From contig NZ_SLWQ01000008.1 of the NCBI RefSeq assembly GCF_004342425.1, forward strand, positions 62,001 through 126,000: a stretch of 64,000 nucleotides of DNA. The letters run 5' to 3'. The translations under genes were made by a program, and so were the position numbers. Each line of letters opens with the position of its first letter. Within the stretch, counting starts at the first letter, position 1. The notes under the pieces were generated by a model, which did no database searches, was not told the DNA's origin, and saw nothing but the letters and a program-made list of their open reading frames with translations. This DNA is from Dokdonella fugitiva (GTDB taxonomy: Bacteria > Pseudomonadota > Gammaproteobacteria > Xanthomonadales > Rhodanobacteraceae). Shown piece by piece: positions 36,188 to 45,644 of this stretch.

Positions 36188-37498
36188 TCATGCCGCGGCC
36201 TCGACCGGCGCGTCGACGATCGAGCGGCCGTTGCGGATGAAGTATTCGAATTCGTGCCAGTAGTGGCGCAGCATGCCCTGCACCGGCCATGCGGCAGCCT
36301 CGCCGAACGCGCAGATCGTGTGGCCCTCGATCTGGCCGGCGGCGGCCTTGAGCACGTCGAGGTCGCCGAGCTCGGCCTTGCCTTCGACGATGCGCGTGAG
36401 CATGCGGTACATCCAGCCGGTGCCTTCGCGGCATGGCGTGCACTGGCCGCACGACTCGGCGTAGTAGAAGCGCGCGATGCGCTGGCACGCGCGCACCATG
36501 CAGGTCGTTTCGTCCATGACGATGACCGCGCCGGAACCGAGGCCCGAACCGGCCTTCTGGATCGCGTCGTAATCCATCGTCAGCTCCATCATCGTCTCGC
36601 CCGGCAGCACCGGCATCGATGACCCGCCCGGGATGACCGCCTTGAGCTTGCGGCCATTGCGCACGCCGCCGGCCATCTCGAGCAGGTCCTTGAACGGCGT
36701 GCCGAGGCGGATTTCGTAATTGCCAGGCTTGTTGACGTGGCCGGACACGGAAAAGATCTTCGGGCCGCCGTTGTTCGGCTTGCCGAGGTTGAGGAACCAG
36801 TCCGCCCCCTTGTTGAGGATCGCCGGCACCGAGGCGTAGGTCTCGGTGTTGTTGATCGTCGTCGGCCGGCCGTACAGGCCGAAATTGGCCGGGAACGGCG
36901 GCTTGAAGCGCGGCTGGCCCTTCTTGCCCTCGAGCGATTCCATCAGCGCGGTCTCTTCGCCGCAGATGTACGCCCCTGCGCCGAGTGCATTGAAGATGTC
37001 GACGTCGATGCCGCTGCCCTGGATGTTCTTGCCGAGCAGGCCCGCCGCATACGCGTCCTTCACCGCCTGCTCGATGTGCTCGAACGGCTCGTGGTGGAAT
37101 TCGCCGCGCAGGTAGTTGTAGGCGATGGTCGAACCGGTCGCATAGCAGGCGATCGCGAGGCCCTCGACGACCGCGTGCGGGTTGAAGCGCAGGATGTCGC
37201 GGTCCTTGCACGTGCCCGGCTCGGATTCGTCCGAGTTGCAGAGGATGTACTTCTGCATCGTGCCCTTCGGCATGAACGACCACTTGAGCCCGGTCGGGAA
37301 GCCCGCGCCGCCGCGGCCGCGCAGGCCGCTCTTCTTCACCTCGTCGATGATCGACGCCGGGTCGGGCTTCTCGGCGAGGATCTTCTTCCACGCCTTGTAG
37401 CCGTCGACCTTCAGGTAATTGTCGAGCGTCCACGGCTGCTCGAAATGCAGCGTGGTGTAGACGACCTGGTGTTCCTGCGGTGCGGGACCGTATGCCAT
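36188..37498 (-). CDS. nuoF: NADH-quinone oxidoreductase subunit F
   Basis: NADH-binding subunit of 436 residues, carrying FMN and cluster N3. The NADH/FMN glycine-rich loop is [19 protein letters not shown], the FMN part [20 protein letters not shown], and the [4Fe-4S] motif [15 protein letters not shown] with the fourth Cys in [14 protein letters not shown]. NuoF passes hydride electrons to NuoE and NuoG. It follows nuoE after a 100-base gap filled with a palindromic repeat element, and the next gene starts 106 bases after its stop. Confidence 0.98.
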   Translation of the reverse strand: MAYGPAPQEHQVVYTTLHFEQPWTLDNYLKVDGYKAWKKILAEKPDPASIIDEVKKSGLRGRGGAGFPTGLKWSFMPKGTMQKYILCNSDESEPGTCKDRDILRFNPHAVVEGLAIACYATGSTIAYNYLRGEFHHEPFEHIEQAVKDAYAAGLLGKNIQGSGIDVDIFNALGAGAYICGEETALMESLEGKKGQPRFKPPFPANFGLYGRPTTINNTETYASVPAILNKGADWFLNLGKPNNGGPKIFSVSGHVNKPGNYEIRLGTPFKDLLEMAGGVRNGRKLKAVIPGGSSMPVLPGETMMELTMDYDAIQKAGSGLGSGAVIVMDETTCMVRACQRIARFYYAESCGQCTPCREGTGWMYRMLTRIVEGKAELGDLDVLKAAAGQIEGHTICAFGEAAAWPVQGMLRHYWHEFEYFIRNGRSIVDAPVEAAA

Positions 37499-37517
37499 GG
37501 TGTGCTTCGCTTCGTGT

Positions 37518-37595
37518 CCTGCAGGAGGGGTTTCGGCCGCGATTCGAATTTCCGATCGTCCGGAAAAAGCATCGCGGCCGGAGCCGCTCCTGCAT
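37518..37595. repeat. REP-like inverted pair between nuoF and nuoE
   Basis: Left arm (37518-37545) TGCAGGAGGGGTTTCGGCCGCGATTCG and the reverse complement of the right arm (37567-37594) TGCAGGAGCGGCTCCGGCCGCG agree at most positions. The unit core CGGC..GCCGCGAT recurs near 50799-50868 and 57226-57256. The copies form a long imperfect hairpin in the nuo transcript. Confidence 0.75.
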
Positions 37596-37598
37596 GTC

Positions 37599-38126
37599 CT
37601 ATTTCAGTTCGTCGAGGATCCGGTCGACCTTCTCGATCGTCAGGTTCTCGTGGTAGTGGCCGTTCACGACCATCATCGGCGCGCCGCAGCAGGCGGCGAG
37701 GCACTCTTCCTCCTTCTTGAGGTAGATGCGTCCGTCCTTGCTGCTCTCGCCGAGCTTGATGCCGTACTTCGCCTCGCAGTGGCGCACGATGTCTTCCGCG
37801 CCATTGAGCCAGCACGAGATGTTGGTGCAGATCGCCACGTTGTGGCGACCGACGGGGTTGGTCTCGAACATCGAGTAGAACGTCGCGACCTCGTATCCCC
37901 AGACCTGCGGCAGGCCGAGGTACTTTGTCACCGCGGTGATGAGCTCATCCGTGAGGTGCCCGCCGTTCTGTTCCTGCGCGGCCCACAGGCCCTGGATCAG
38001 CGCCGAGCGTTTGCGATCGGGCGGGAACTTCGCGACCCAGTGGTCGATGTGGTGGCGCGTCTGCTCGGTGAGGACCATGTTCGGGTCCACGTCGCGGACG
38101 GCTTCGTAGGTGCCTGTTGCTTTCAT
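37599..38126 (-). CDS. nuoE: NADH-quinone oxidoreductase subunit E
   Basis: Thioredoxin-like [2Fe-2S] subunit (cluster N1a), 175 residues from the ATG at 38126. The four cluster cysteines are in CTNISC and [13 protein letters not shown]. The N-terminal helix bundle includes [40 protein letters not shown], which packs on NuoF. The 148-base gap to nuoD holds a GTGATTC inverted repeat; longer starts would run into it and are not homologous. Confidence 0.96.
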   Translation of the reverse strand: MKATGTYEAVRDVDPNMVLTEQTRHHIDHWVAKFPPDRKRSALIQGLWAAQEQNGGHLTDELITAVTKYLGLPQVWGYEVATFYSMFETNPVGRHNVAICTNISCWLNGAEDIVRHCEAKYGIKLGESSKDGRIYLKKEEECLAACCGAPMMVVNGHYHENLTIEKVDRILDELK

Positions 38127-38139
38127 GCGGGACGCGCCG

Positions 38140-38270
38140 TGATTCGTGATTCGTGATTCGTGATCGGGAAAGGCGATCGATGAGCCGCGGCCGACAGTCG
38201 AATGGGGCCACGCTTGGCGCGCGCGCCCGTTCGTCGGAGCGAATCGCGAATCACGAATCCCCAATCACCG
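38140..38270. repeat. GTGATTC-type inverted repeat between nuoE and nuoD
   Basis: Left arm 38140-38166 is four GTGATTC units; right arm 38239-38270 has CGAATCGCGAATCACGAATC followed by CCCAATCACC, its approximate reverse complement. About 70 bases separate the arms. Confidence 0.82.
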
Positions 38271-38274
38271 CCCT

Positions 38275-39528
38275 TCATCGGTCGACTTCTCCAAAAACGA
38301 CGTCGTAGGTGCCGATCATCGCGACGACGTCGGGCAGCATGTAGCCGCGCACGATCGCGTCCATCGACGACAGGTGCACGAAGCTCGGCGCGCGGCATTT
38401 CAGGCGGAAAGGCTTGTTCGCGCCGTCCGAGACGAGGTAGATGCCGAACTCGCCCTTCGGCGCCTCGACCGCGGCGTAGGTTTCGCCGGCCGGCACCGCG
38501 TAGCCTTCACTGAACAGCTTGAAGTGGTGGATCAGCGCTTCCATGTCGTCCTTCATCTCGACACGCGAAGGCGGCACGACCTTGTAGTTGCGCACCATCA
38601 CCGGCCCCGGGTTGGCACGCAGCCACTTCACGCACTGCTGGATGATGCGGTTCGACTGGCGCATCTCCTCGACGCGCACGAGGTAACGGTCGTAGCAGTC
38701 GCCCTTCACGCCCACCGGGACGTCGAAATCGACCTCGGCGTACTTCGCGTACGGCTGCTTCTTGCGCAGGTCCCACTCGATGCCCGAGCCGCGCAGCATC
38801 GGCCCGCTCATGCCCCAGGCGAGCGCCTGCTCGGGCGAGACGACGCCGATGTCGACGGTGCGCTGCTTCCAGATGCGGTTGTCGGTGAGGAGTTCCTCGT
38901 ATTCGTCGACGCGGCGCGGGAAGTCGGCGCAGAACGCGTCGAGGAAGTCGAGCATCGAGCCGCCGCGCCACTGGTTGAGGCGCTCGAGGTCCTTGCCTTT
39001 GTGCCACTTCGACTCACCGTACTTCGGCATTACTTCCGGCAGGTCGCGGTAGACACCACCCGGGCGGTAGTAGGTCGCGTGCATGCGCGCGCCGCTGACC
39101 GCCTCGTAGCAGTCCATGAGTTCCTCGCGCTCGCGGAACGCGTACAGGAACACCGCCATCGCACCGAGGTCGAGCGCGTTCGAGCCGATCCACATGAGGT
39201 GGTTCAGGATGCGCGTGATCTCGTCGAACATCGTGCGGATCCACTGCGCGCGTTCCGGCGCCTCGATGCCGAGCAGGTTCTCGATCGCGCGCACGTACGC
39301 GTGCTCGTTGCACATCATCGAGACGTAGTCGAGCCGGTCCATGTAGCCGATCGACTGGTTGAACGGCTTGGACTCCGCCAGCTTCTCGGTCGCACGATGC
39401 AGCAGGCCGATGTGCGGATCCGCGCGCACCACCGTCTCGCCGTCCATCTCCAGCACCAGGCGCAGGACGCCGTGCGCAGCCGGATGCTGCGGGCCGAAGT
39501 TCATCGTGTAGTTCTTGATTTCCTGCAT
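38275..39528 (-). CDS. nuoD: NADH-quinone oxidoreductase subunit D
   Basis: 49-kDa subunit, 417 residues, forming with NuoB the quinone-reduction site. Conserved stretches are [52 protein letters not shown], and the end [41 protein letters not shown]. The [NiFe]-hydrogenase ancestry is visible in these motifs, without metal cysteines, as usual. The 140-base gap to nuoC contains another inverted repeat. Confidence 0.98.
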   Translation of the reverse strand: MQEIKNYTMNFGPQHPAAHGVLRLVLEMDGETVVRADPHIGLLHRATEKLAESKPFNQSIGYMDRLDYVSMMCNEHAYVRAIENLLGIEAPERAQWIRTMFDEITRILNHLMWIGSNALDLGAMAVFLYAFREREELMDCYEAVSGARMHATYYRPGGVYRDLPEVMPKYGESKWHKGKDLERLNQWRGGSMLDFLDAFCADFPRRVDEYEELLTDNRIWKQRTVDIGVVSPEQALAWGMSGPMLRGSGIEWDLRKKQPYAKYAEVDFDVPVGVKGDCYDRYLVRVEEMRQSNRIIQQCVKWLRANPGPVMVRNYKVVPPSRVEMKDDMEALIHHFKLFSEGYAVPAGETYAAVEAPKGEFGIYLVSDGANKPFRLKCRAPSFVHLSSMDAIVRGYMLPDVVAMIGTYDVVFGEVDR

Positions 39529-39562
39529 GTCGAAGTGACCCGAACTACATCAAGAAAGATTG

Positions 39563-39652
39563 AAACACGAAGGACACGAAGGACACGAAGGAATCAAGAA
39601 AAAGCCCTTCTCATGCTTTTCCTTCGTGTCCTTCGTGTCGAGGGCTTCTGCC
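39563..39652. repeat. CACGAAGGA-type inverted repeat between nuoD and nuoC
   Basis: Left arm 39563-39590 is CACGAAGGA units (CACGAAGGACACGAAGG). Right arm 39631-39652 reads CCTTCGTGTCCTTCGTGTC, its exact reverse complement for 17 bases. The loop is about 40 bases. Confidence 0.9.
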
Positions 39653-39668
39653 TTTGCCATGGTCGCGC

Positions 39669-40412
39669 TCACTTCTTGCGCTCCGCGGCGGCTTCGGCGC
39701 GCGCCTGTTCGTAGCGCGAGTCGTCGCGGATCGTGCGCGGCACGAGCACGCGCGGCTCGACCGAAGTCACCGGTTCGTACACGACGCGCTTCTTCTCCGG
39801 GTCGTAGCGCACTTCCACATTGCCGATCAGCGGGAAGTCCTTGCGGAACGGGTGGCCGACGAAGCCGTAGTCGGTGAGGATGCGGCGCAGGTCCGGATGG
39901 CCTTCGAACACGATGCCGTAGAGGTCGAACGCCTCGCGCTCGAACCAGTCGGCGCTCGGCCAGATGCCGATCAGCGACGGCAGGCCCGGCAGGTCGTCGT
40001 CGCTGCAGTGCGCGCGCACGCGCAGTCGGCGATTGTGACGCAGCGACAACAGATGGACGACCACGCCGAAGCGATGCGGGATGCGCGCCGGATGCGGGCG
40101 GTTGGCCCAGGCGAAACGTCCGGGGCCTTCGCCTTCCACGCCGCGCGAGAAGCCGGTCCAGGACGCATCGTCGGTGTCCCACTCGGACTGGCCGTAGGAC
40201 AGGTAGTCGACGCCGCAGAGGTCGACGAGCTGCTCGAAGTGGAGGTCGGCGTCGTCGCGCAGCATCGCCGCGACCGCGAGCCAGTTCTCCGGCAGCACTC
40301 CGATCGTGGTTTCGCCGCGCGCCTCGTCGATGCGCACGAGTTTCTGGCCGAGCTTCGCCTCGAGCTGCTGCACGAAGGCGGAGCGGCCGCTGACTGCCGT
40401 TGTTTCGCTCAT
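39669..40412 (-). CDS. nuoC: NADH-quinone oxidoreductase subunit C
   Basis: 30-kDa subunit, 247 residues from the ATG at 40412, part of the connecting fragment. It has [36 protein letters not shown] and the block [47 protein letters not shown]. The tail is longer than the core. It is separate from nuoD, unlike the fused NuoCD of Escherichia coli. It starts 14 bases after the nuoB stop. Confidence 0.97.
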   Translation of the reverse strand: MSETTAVSGRSAFVQQLEAKLGQKLVRIDEARGETTIGVLPENWLAVAAMLRDDADLHFEQLVDLCGVDYLSYGQSEWDTDDASWTGFSRGVEGEGPGRFAWANRPHPARIPHRFGVVVHLLSLRHNRRLRVRAHCSDDDLPGLPSLIGIWPSADWFEREAFDLYGIVFEGHPDLRRILTDYGFVGHPFRKDFPLIGNVEVRYDPEKKRVVYEPVTSVEPRVLVPRTIRDDSRYEQARAEAAAERKK

Positions 40413-40426
40413 GTCCGGAGTTTCCG

Positions 40427-40981
40427 CTAGCGCGCGATCGTGTTGGTGCGGCGGATCTTCTTCTGCAGCTGCAGGATGCCGTGGATCAGCGCTTCGGCCG
40501 TCGGCGGACAGCCGGGCACGTAGACGTCGACGGGCACGATCCGGTCGCAGCCGCGCACGACCGCGTACGAGTAGTGGTAGTAGCCGCCGCCGTTCGCGCA
40601 ACTGCCCATCGAGATGACCCACTTCGGGTCGGGCATCTGGTCGTAGACCTTGCGCAGCGCGGGCGCCATCTTGTTGACGAGCGTGCCGGCGACGATCATC
40701 ACGTCGGACTGGCGCGGGCTCGGGCGGAAGATCACGCCGTAGCGGTCGAGGTCGAGGCGCGCGGCGCCCGCGTGCATCATCTCGACCGCGCAGCAGGCGA
40801 GGCCGAACGTCATCGGCCACATCGAGCCGGTGCGCGCCCAGTTGACGAGCTCGTCGAGGCGCGCGGTGGCGAAGCCGCGCTGGATCAGCGGATTGTCGTC
40901 ACCGGGGCGCAGGATGTCGTCGACGACATTGACCGGCGCCGGATTGTGCATCGACTCGCCGATGCGATCGATCACTCCCAT
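40427..40981 (-). CDS. nuoB: NADH-quinone oxidoreductase subunit B
   Basis: Subunit of 184 residues holding cluster N2, the last before quinone. The motif [12 protein letters not shown] has the tandem Cys, and [41 protein letters not shown] the other two ligands. The ATG at 40981 overlaps nuoA by ten bases, so the two are translationally coupled. Confidence 0.98.
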   Translation of the reverse strand: MGVIDRIGESMHNPAPVNVVDDILRPGDDNPLIQRGFATARLDELVNWARTGSMWPMTFGLACCAVEMMHAGAARLDLDRYGVIFRPSPRQSDVMIVAGTLVNKMAPALRKVYDQMPDPKWVISMGSCANGGGYYHYSYAVVRGCDRIVPVDVYVPGCPPTAEALIHGILQLQKKIRRTNTIAR

Positions 40982-41328
40982 TCCAGCGCTCCTTTCTTCC
41001 ATACATAGACGAAACCGATCACCAGCAGCAGCAGGAACATGCCCATCTCGACCAACCCGACCACGCCGAGCTTGCCGAACACGGTCGCCCACGGAAACAC
41101 GAAGGCGATTTCCAGGTCGAAGATGATGAACAGGATCGCGATGAGGTAATAGCGCACGTCGAAACGCATGCGCGCGTCCTCGAACGCCTCGAAACCGCAT
41201 TCGTACGGCGAGGCTTTTTCCGCAGTGGGCTTGCGCGGGCCGAGCAGGTTGCCGATGACGATCAGCGCGATGCCGATCACGGCGGAGACCGCGAGGAACA
41301 ACAGGACCGGGAAATACTCGGTCAGCAC
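40972..41328 (-). CDS. nuoA: NADH-quinone oxidoreductase subunit A
   Basis: Three-helix membrane subunit of 118 residues and first gene of the nuo operon. It starts at the GTG 41326-41328 as [26 protein letters not shown], with a strong GGAGGT a few bases upstream. [43 protein letters not shown] is the signature with the conserved Cys loop. A longer ATG start would run into the leader. The 121-base region upstream to tRNA-Leu has a 13-bp hairpin. Confidence 0.96.
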   Translation of the reverse strand: MLTEYFPVLLFLAVSAVIGIALIVIGNLLGPRKPTAEKASPYECGFEAFEDARMRFDVRYYLIAILFIIFDLEIAFVFPWATVFGKLGVVGLVEMGMFLLLLVIGFVYVWKKGALEWE

Positions 41329-41405
41329 ACGACACCTCCGCGCCGGGGGCGCATCAGCGATCGCGACGGCGCTGCCGGCGCGACGACGGTAAAGAAGATC
41401 CGGCA

Positions 41406-41438
41406 CGGCGGCTGTGGACGTTGCATCCACAGCCGCCG
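41406..41438 (-). promoter_or_regulatory. 13-bp perfect hairpin between tRNA-Leu and nuoA
   Basis: CGGCGGCTGTGGA (41406-41418) pairs completely with TCCACAGCCGCCG (41426-41438) around the loop CGTTGCA. It begins 12 bases downstream of the tRNA-Leu 3' end. No T-tract follows on the minus strand, so it could be a terminator of weak type, an RNase processing site that frees the tRNA, or a leader element of the nuo operon. Confidence 0.7.
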
Positions 41439-41449
41439 GTCGAATCGAG

Positions 41450-41534
41450 TGGTGCCCAAGAGAGGACTCGAACCTCCACGGGTTTCCCCGCTACCACCTC
41501 AAGGTAGTGCGTCTACCAATTCCGCCACCTGGGC
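41450..41534 (-). tRNA. tRNA-Leu (anticodon GAG)
   Basis: An 85-base tRNA with encoded CCA. It has the long variable arm of class II tRNAs. The anticodon stem-loop CTACCTTGAGGTGGTAG gives anticodon GAG, which reads CUC and CUU codons. Acceptor GCCCAGG pairs with a CTTGGGC end with a G-T pair. It lies between secG and nuoA, the usual place in this order. Confidence 0.95.
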
Positions 41535-41539
41535 ACTGC

Positions 41540-42007
41540 TTACTTTCCGTCCTTCCCCTCTTGCTTGGTCGCCGGTGCAGCCGGCTTGTCGGCAGCCGTC
41601 GCGGGCTGTTCCGGAGTCGCTGCCGTCGGCGCCGGCGTGTCGGCCGCGACCGCCGGAGCGGTCGGAGCCGGCACGTCGCTGCCCGCGGCCGGAGCCGGGG
41701 CGGCTTCCGGTTTCGCCGGGGCGGCGACACCGGCCATGACGCCGAGGTCGTCGGCGGCACTCACGGCCGTGCCGGTGCGACCCAGGTAAATACCCATGCC
41801 GAGGCTGAGCAGGAAGAACAAACCCGCGAGTACCGCCGTGCTGCGCGAAAGGAAATTCGCCGAACCGCGCGCACCGAAGACGGTTGCCGACGCGCCGCCA
41901 CCGAAGCCCGACCCTGCCGCGGCGCCAGCGCCGCGCTGCAAGAGGATCAGGACGATCATGGCGATCGCGATCAGCACATAGAAGACGTTGGCAACAATCG
42001 ACAGCAT
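41540..42007 (-). CDS. secG: Preprotein translocase subunit SecG
   Basis: Small membrane subunit of the Sec translocon, 155 residues. The first 80 residues match SecG: MLSIVANVFYVLIAIAMIVLILLQRGAGAAAGSGFGGGASATVFGARGSANFLSRSTAVLAGLFFLLSLGMGIY, with two membrane helices. The C-terminal half is an Ala/Pro-rich low-complexity tail (APAPAAGSDVPAPTAPAV...), a common extension in Xanthomonadales. It starts 10 bases after the tpiA stop, in the order tpiA-secG-tRNA-Leu. Confidence 0.94.
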   Translation of the reverse strand: MLSIVANVFYVLIAIAMIVLILLQRGAGAAAGSGFGGGASATVFGARGSANFLSRSTAVLAGLFFLLSLGMGIYLGRTGTAVSAADDLGVMAGVAAPAKPEAAPAPAAGSDVPAPTAPAVAADTPAPTAATPEQPATAADKPAAPATKQEGKDGK

Positions 42008-42017
42008 CAGTCGCTCT

Positions 42018-42767
42018 TCACGTTGCGGCGGCCGCGCAAATGGCGAGGAAATCCTCCGCCACCAGCGATGCACCGCCGATCAATCCGCCATCCACATCGG
42101 GCTGGCCGAACAACTCGGCCGCATTGGCGGGTTTGACGCTGCCGCCGTACAGGAGCCGCAGCGAGTTGGCGATTGTAGCATCCTGTTCGCGGATTGTGCC
42201 ACGTATGAATGCATGCACAGCCTGGGCCTGGTCCGGCGTGGCCGTCCGGCCCGTGCCGATCGCCCAGACCGGCTCGTAGGCGACCACCGCCTGCGCGAAC
42301 GCGCCAACGCCGGCGGCCCGCACGACCGCCTCGAGCTGGCGCGCGATCACCGCCTCGGTGGTGCCGCCCTCGCGTTCGGCGAGGGTCTCGCCGACGCAGA
42401 GGATCGGAACGAGGCCCGCCTTCTGCGCCGCGACGAACTTGGCGGCGACGAGCGCATCGCTCTCCGCGTGGTACTGGCGGCGCTCGGAATGGCCGACCAG
42501 CACGTAGGTGCAGCCGATGTCGCGCAGCATCGCGCCGGAGACTTCGCCGGTATAGGCACCCTGCGCATGTTCGCTGAGATCCTGCGCGCCGAAGGCGATG
42601 CCGCTGTCGCGCTGCGCGCCGATCAGGCCGTCCAGGTACGGGAACGGCGGCAGCACGGCGACTTCGGCCCCGGTCGGTCGCGCGAACACGATGCGGCCGA
42701 CCAGCTCGCCGGCCATCGCGCGCGAACCGTGCATTTTCCAGTTTCCGGCGACGAGCGGGCGACGCAT
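42018..42767 (-). CDS. tpiA: Triosephosphate isomerase
   Basis: Glycolytic TIM-barrel enzyme of 249 residues interconverting dihydroxyacetone phosphate and glyceraldehyde 3-phosphate. It starts MRRPLVAGNWKMHGS, with the catalytic Lys in NWKMH. The catalytic His is in YVLVGHSERRQYH, the catalytic Glu in VVAYEPVWAIGTGRTATP, and the loop-6 region follows. LYGGSVKPANAAEL and DVDGGLIGGASL complete the phosphate site. The longer frame upstream is not homologous. Confidence 0.98.
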   Translation of the reverse strand: MRRPLVAGNWKMHGSRAMAGELVGRIVFARPTGAEVAVLPPFPYLDGLIGAQRDSGIAFGAQDLSEHAQGAYTGEVSGAMLRDIGCTYVLVGHSERRQYHAESDALVAAKFVAAQKAGLVPILCVGETLAEREGGTTEAVIARQLEAVVRAAGVGAFAQAVVAYEPVWAIGTGRTATPDQAQAVHAFIRGTIREQDATIANSLRLLYGGSVKPANAAELFGQPDVDGGLIGGASLVAEDFLAICAAAAT

Positions 42768-43040
42768 GGGCAGTCCGGGGTTGCGAAGGCGCGCAAGGAT
42801 AGCGGCCGGTCCAGAGACCGACAACTCCGCGCTGCCCGCTGGCGTGAATCCTGGACCTCGAAGCCCCCGCGCCGGGCCCCTCGTGCCTGCGGCGCTGCGC
42901 CCGGGGCGAACGGATCGTGCAGTGCCGGGCGAAGCGCACGCGGCGGGCGCAGCCGAGCGCCCGCACGCGGCCATTCGGCGACCGGCGCGCAATCCGCCCG
43001 GTTTGCGACTACGCTCGTCACACCCGATCGAGGATCACCG

Positions 43041-43841
43041 ATGTCGTCACTGCATGCCCTGGTCACCGGCGCATCCGCCGGCATCGGCGCCGAATTCGCG
43101 CGCCAGCTGGCCGCGAGCGGCTGCGGCCTCGTGCTCACCGCACGTCGCACCGAGCGGCTCGAGGCACTCGCCGCGCAACTGCGCGAACGACACGGCGTCG
43201 ACGTCGCTTGCCTGCCCGCCGATCTCGCCGACCCGCGCGCGCCAGCCTGGCTGCACGAGGAATGCGCGCGACGCGGCCTCGCCATCGACGTGCTCGTGAA
43301 CAATGCCGGCTACGGCGTGACCGGCTCGTTCCTGTCGCGCCCGTGGCAGACGCATGCCGATTTCATCCAGGTGCTCATGACCGCGCCGGCCGAGCTGTGC
43401 CACCGCTTCCTGCCGGCAATGCGCGAACGCGGCCGCGGCCGCATCATCAATGTCGCCTCGCTCGCCGGGCTCGTCCCTGCCCCTGCCGGCCACACGCTGT
43501 ATGCCGCGTCGAAGGCGTACCTGATCAAGTTCTCGCAGGCGTTGTCACTGGAGAACCGCGCCTACGGCGTGCATGTGCTCGCCTGCTGCCCCGGCTTCAC
43601 CCATTCGGAATTCCACGACGTCACCGGCACGCGCGAGCAGATGAAGGGCATGCCGCGCTGGATGTGGATGGACGCCGGTGCGGTCGTGAGCGACGCGCTC
43701 GCCGCGGTCGAGCGTGGCGAATCGATCCGCGTCAGCGGCCGCGTCAACCGCGCGATCAAGGCGCTGGTCAAGCTGTTGCCGGACCGCCTCGGCGAGCGCC
43801 TCGTCGCCGGCGGCGGCAAGAACTTCCGCGATTCGACCTGA
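43041..43841 (+). CDS. Short-chain dehydrogenase/reductase (SDR)
   Basis: Cytosolic NAD(P)-dependent oxidoreductase of 266 residues. It has the glycine motif ALVTGASAGIGAEFARQLA, VNNAGYGVTGSF, catalytic SLAG and Y-A-A-S-K (HTLYAASKAYLIKFSQAL). The TARR after strand beta-2 suggests NADP preference. It resembles the DltE/YqjQ-like SDR group with the C-terminal RWMWMDAGAVV and a short basic tail. Substrate unknown. GAGGA lies six bases before the ATG. It is divergent from tpiA with 273 bases between starts. Confidence 0.9.
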   Translation: MSSLHALVTGASAGIGAEFARQLAASGCGLVLTARRTERLEALAAQLRERHGVDVACLPADLADPRAPAWLHEECARRGLAIDVLVNNAGYGVTGSFLSRPWQTHADFIQVLMTAPAELCHRFLPAMRERGRGRIINVASLAGLVPAPAGHTLYAASKAYLIKFSQALSLENRAYGVHVLACCPGFTHSEFHDVTGTREQMKGMPRWMWMDAGAVVSDALAAVERGESIRVSGRVNRAIKALVKLLPDRLGERLVAGGGKNFRDST

Positions 43842-43866
43842 CGCGCGGCCCGAGCCGCAGACGCGG

Positions 43867-45516
43867 CTACGGCGGGCCGGAACCGGCCGGTAGCGCCGCC
43901 GCGTCGGCGCCGACCTCGTCGAATCCGCGGCCGTTCCAGCGCAGGTAGCGCGCTCGCGCATCGGCGTCGGCGGCGACGTGCGCGTCGAGATAGGCGATCG
44001 TCGCGCCGCCGACGTGCAGCCACGGCACCGTGCGACCCTCGTCCTGCAGCGGGCGGTATGGCAGCGCCGCGGAGGCGTCGACCGACGCCGGCATCAGGAA
44101 GAACCAGGTCGGATAGTTCGCATGGAACCAGCACGGCGCCACGCGCGCGAGGTCCGCGTCGAGCGCCTTCACGACGCTATCCATCGACACGTAAACGCTC
44201 CATTCGGGCGCAGGATCGATGCCGAGGAACACGACGTGGCACGGCGTGGTGGGCAAGGCGAGCGCATCGACCGCGTCGACCGCCGCATGCGCGACCGCGG
44301 CATTGCGCACCGATCCTTCGGTGAAGGCTTGCGCGTCGCGTCGTGCGGTCACGCCGAATGCGACCAGCACGCCCGCCGCGATCGCGCCGAGCAGCGGGCC
44401 GTACGCGGCGAAGCGCGTGCGCCACGCACGATCGAGCGCGGTCGCGAGCACGATCGCACCACCGGCGATGCCGAGGTAGTACAGGCGCGACTGCATCGCC
44501 GCCTCGATCGCCGACTCGCCGGTGCCGAGCGGATGCGCGTTGAGCGCGGCGACCGGCGCCTGCAGCAGCGCGGGCGACACCAGCAGGACGAGTCCGCACA
44601 GCACGGTCGCGACGTCGTCGCGGCCCGGCAGGCGGGTGCCGCGCAGCGCCGGCAGCGATGCCAGCGCAAGCACGACCAGCGCGCCGCGCGCGAACCCGTC
44701 GAGGCGCGGCCAGAACGTGAGGTAGCCCGGCGCCTGCTGCAGCCACGTACCGATGCCCGCGAGGATCGCCTCGCCGAGCGGCGTCGTGCCGGTGATGCCG
44801 CTCGCCGCCGTGCCGAGCACGCGCGCACGCCAGCCGAAGTAGACCGCCGCGCACAACGCGGCCCCCACGCACGCGAACAACGCGCGGCGCCGCTGCGCAG
44901 TCACGGTGAGCGCCTGCCGCAACCACAGCACGCCCGCTGCGGCGACGGCGACGAGGCCGATCTCCTTGGACAGCATCGCCGCGAGCGCGGCGAGCAGCGC
45001 AGCGGCGAGCCAGCGGCGATCGCCGTGGTCGCGATACTCCACCGCAGCGACGAGCGCGAGCAGCACGAACAGCGTCGCGAGCAGGTCGAAGCGCGCCGAC
45101 CACCAGAGCGCCGGGCCCGTCGCCGCCGGATGCAGCGCGAACGCGAGCGTCGCGAGCGCGGCCGGCCACGGCGCGATGCGCAACCGGCGCAGGAGCGCGA
45201 ACAGCGCGAGCGCGACGGCCGCGTGCAGCGCGACGTCGGACCACGCATGCGCCGCGTAGTCGCTGCCGAACAGCTGCACGCCGAGCCACATCGAGGCGAA
45301 GCCGAGCGGACGGAACACCGAACCCGGCACCGGGAAATGGTCGTGCGCGAACAGCGGCCACGGCGAGCCGACGAGGCGTGCGAAGGCGAGCTGGAAGTAG
45401 TCGTCGCGGCCCCAGTCACCGTGCACGCCGGGCTCGAGCACGCACACGATCGCGGCGACGATCAGTGCGATGGGGACGACTCGGGGGCTGGGAGCTGGGG
45501 GCTGAGGGCTGCTCAT
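43867..45516 (-). CDS. Polytopic membrane protein, GT-C glycosyltransferase-like
   Basis: Protein of 549 residues with about 11-12 membrane helices and a C-terminal periplasmic domain of about 130 residues. After the first helix comes HGDWGRDDYFQLAFARLVGSPW, with an acidic pair in the place typical of GT-C glycosyltransferases. The second segment has PLGFASMWLGVQLFGSDYAAHAWSDVALHAAVALALFALLRRL and, after it, WWSARFDLLATLFVLLALVAA and LSKEIGLVA. It resembles TMTC/ArnT-like mannosyl- or glycosyltransferases, but sugar and acceptor are not known. The ATG at 45516 begins inside a GGGCTGAGGGCTG simple repeat; a GTG start at 45480 is also possible. Confidence 0.65.
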   Translation of the reverse strand: MSSPQPPAPSPRVVPIALIVAAIVCVLEPGVHGDWGRDDYFQLAFARLVGSPWPLFAHDHFPVPGSVFRPLGFASMWLGVQLFGSDYAAHAWSDVALHAAVALALFALLRRLRIAPWPAALATLAFALHPAATGPALWWSARFDLLATLFVLLALVAAVEYRDHGDRRWLAAALLAALAAMLSKEIGLVAVAAAGVLWLRQALTVTAQRRRALFACVGAALCAAVYFGWRARVLGTAASGITGTTPLGEAILAGIGTWLQQAPGYLTFWPRLDGFARGALVVLALASLPALRGTRLPGRDDVATVLCGLVLLVSPALLQAPVAALNAHPLGTGESAIEAAMQSRLYYLGIAGGAIVLATALDRAWRTRFAAYGPLLGAIAAGVLVAFGVTARRDAQAFTEGSVRNAAVAHAAVDAVDALALPTTPCHVVFLGIDPAPEWSVYVSMDSVVKALDADLARVAPCWFHANYPTWFFLMPASVDASAALPYRPLQDEGRTVPWLHVGGATIAYLDAHVAADADARARYLRWNGRGFDEVGADAAALPAGSGPP

Positions 45517-45644
45517 TCGACCGGTTCGGATCGCGCGCTTCGGATTCCGTTCGTAGGCCGCGGCCGGCCCGCCCATGCATCACGACCGGTGGAAAAAAAA
45601 GCGCCAGCCGGCCCGCAGTCCGCCGGCACGAGCGTCGCACCGCC

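Noticed and set aside
36188..41328. Gene loss or rearrangement in the nuo operon because of wide gaps
   Set aside because: All 14 subunits from A to N are present in order and with normal length; the gaps hold repeats only.
43842..43866. Terminator between SDR and the membrane protein
   Set aside because: GC-rich convergent gap of 25 bases with no proper stem and T-tract.
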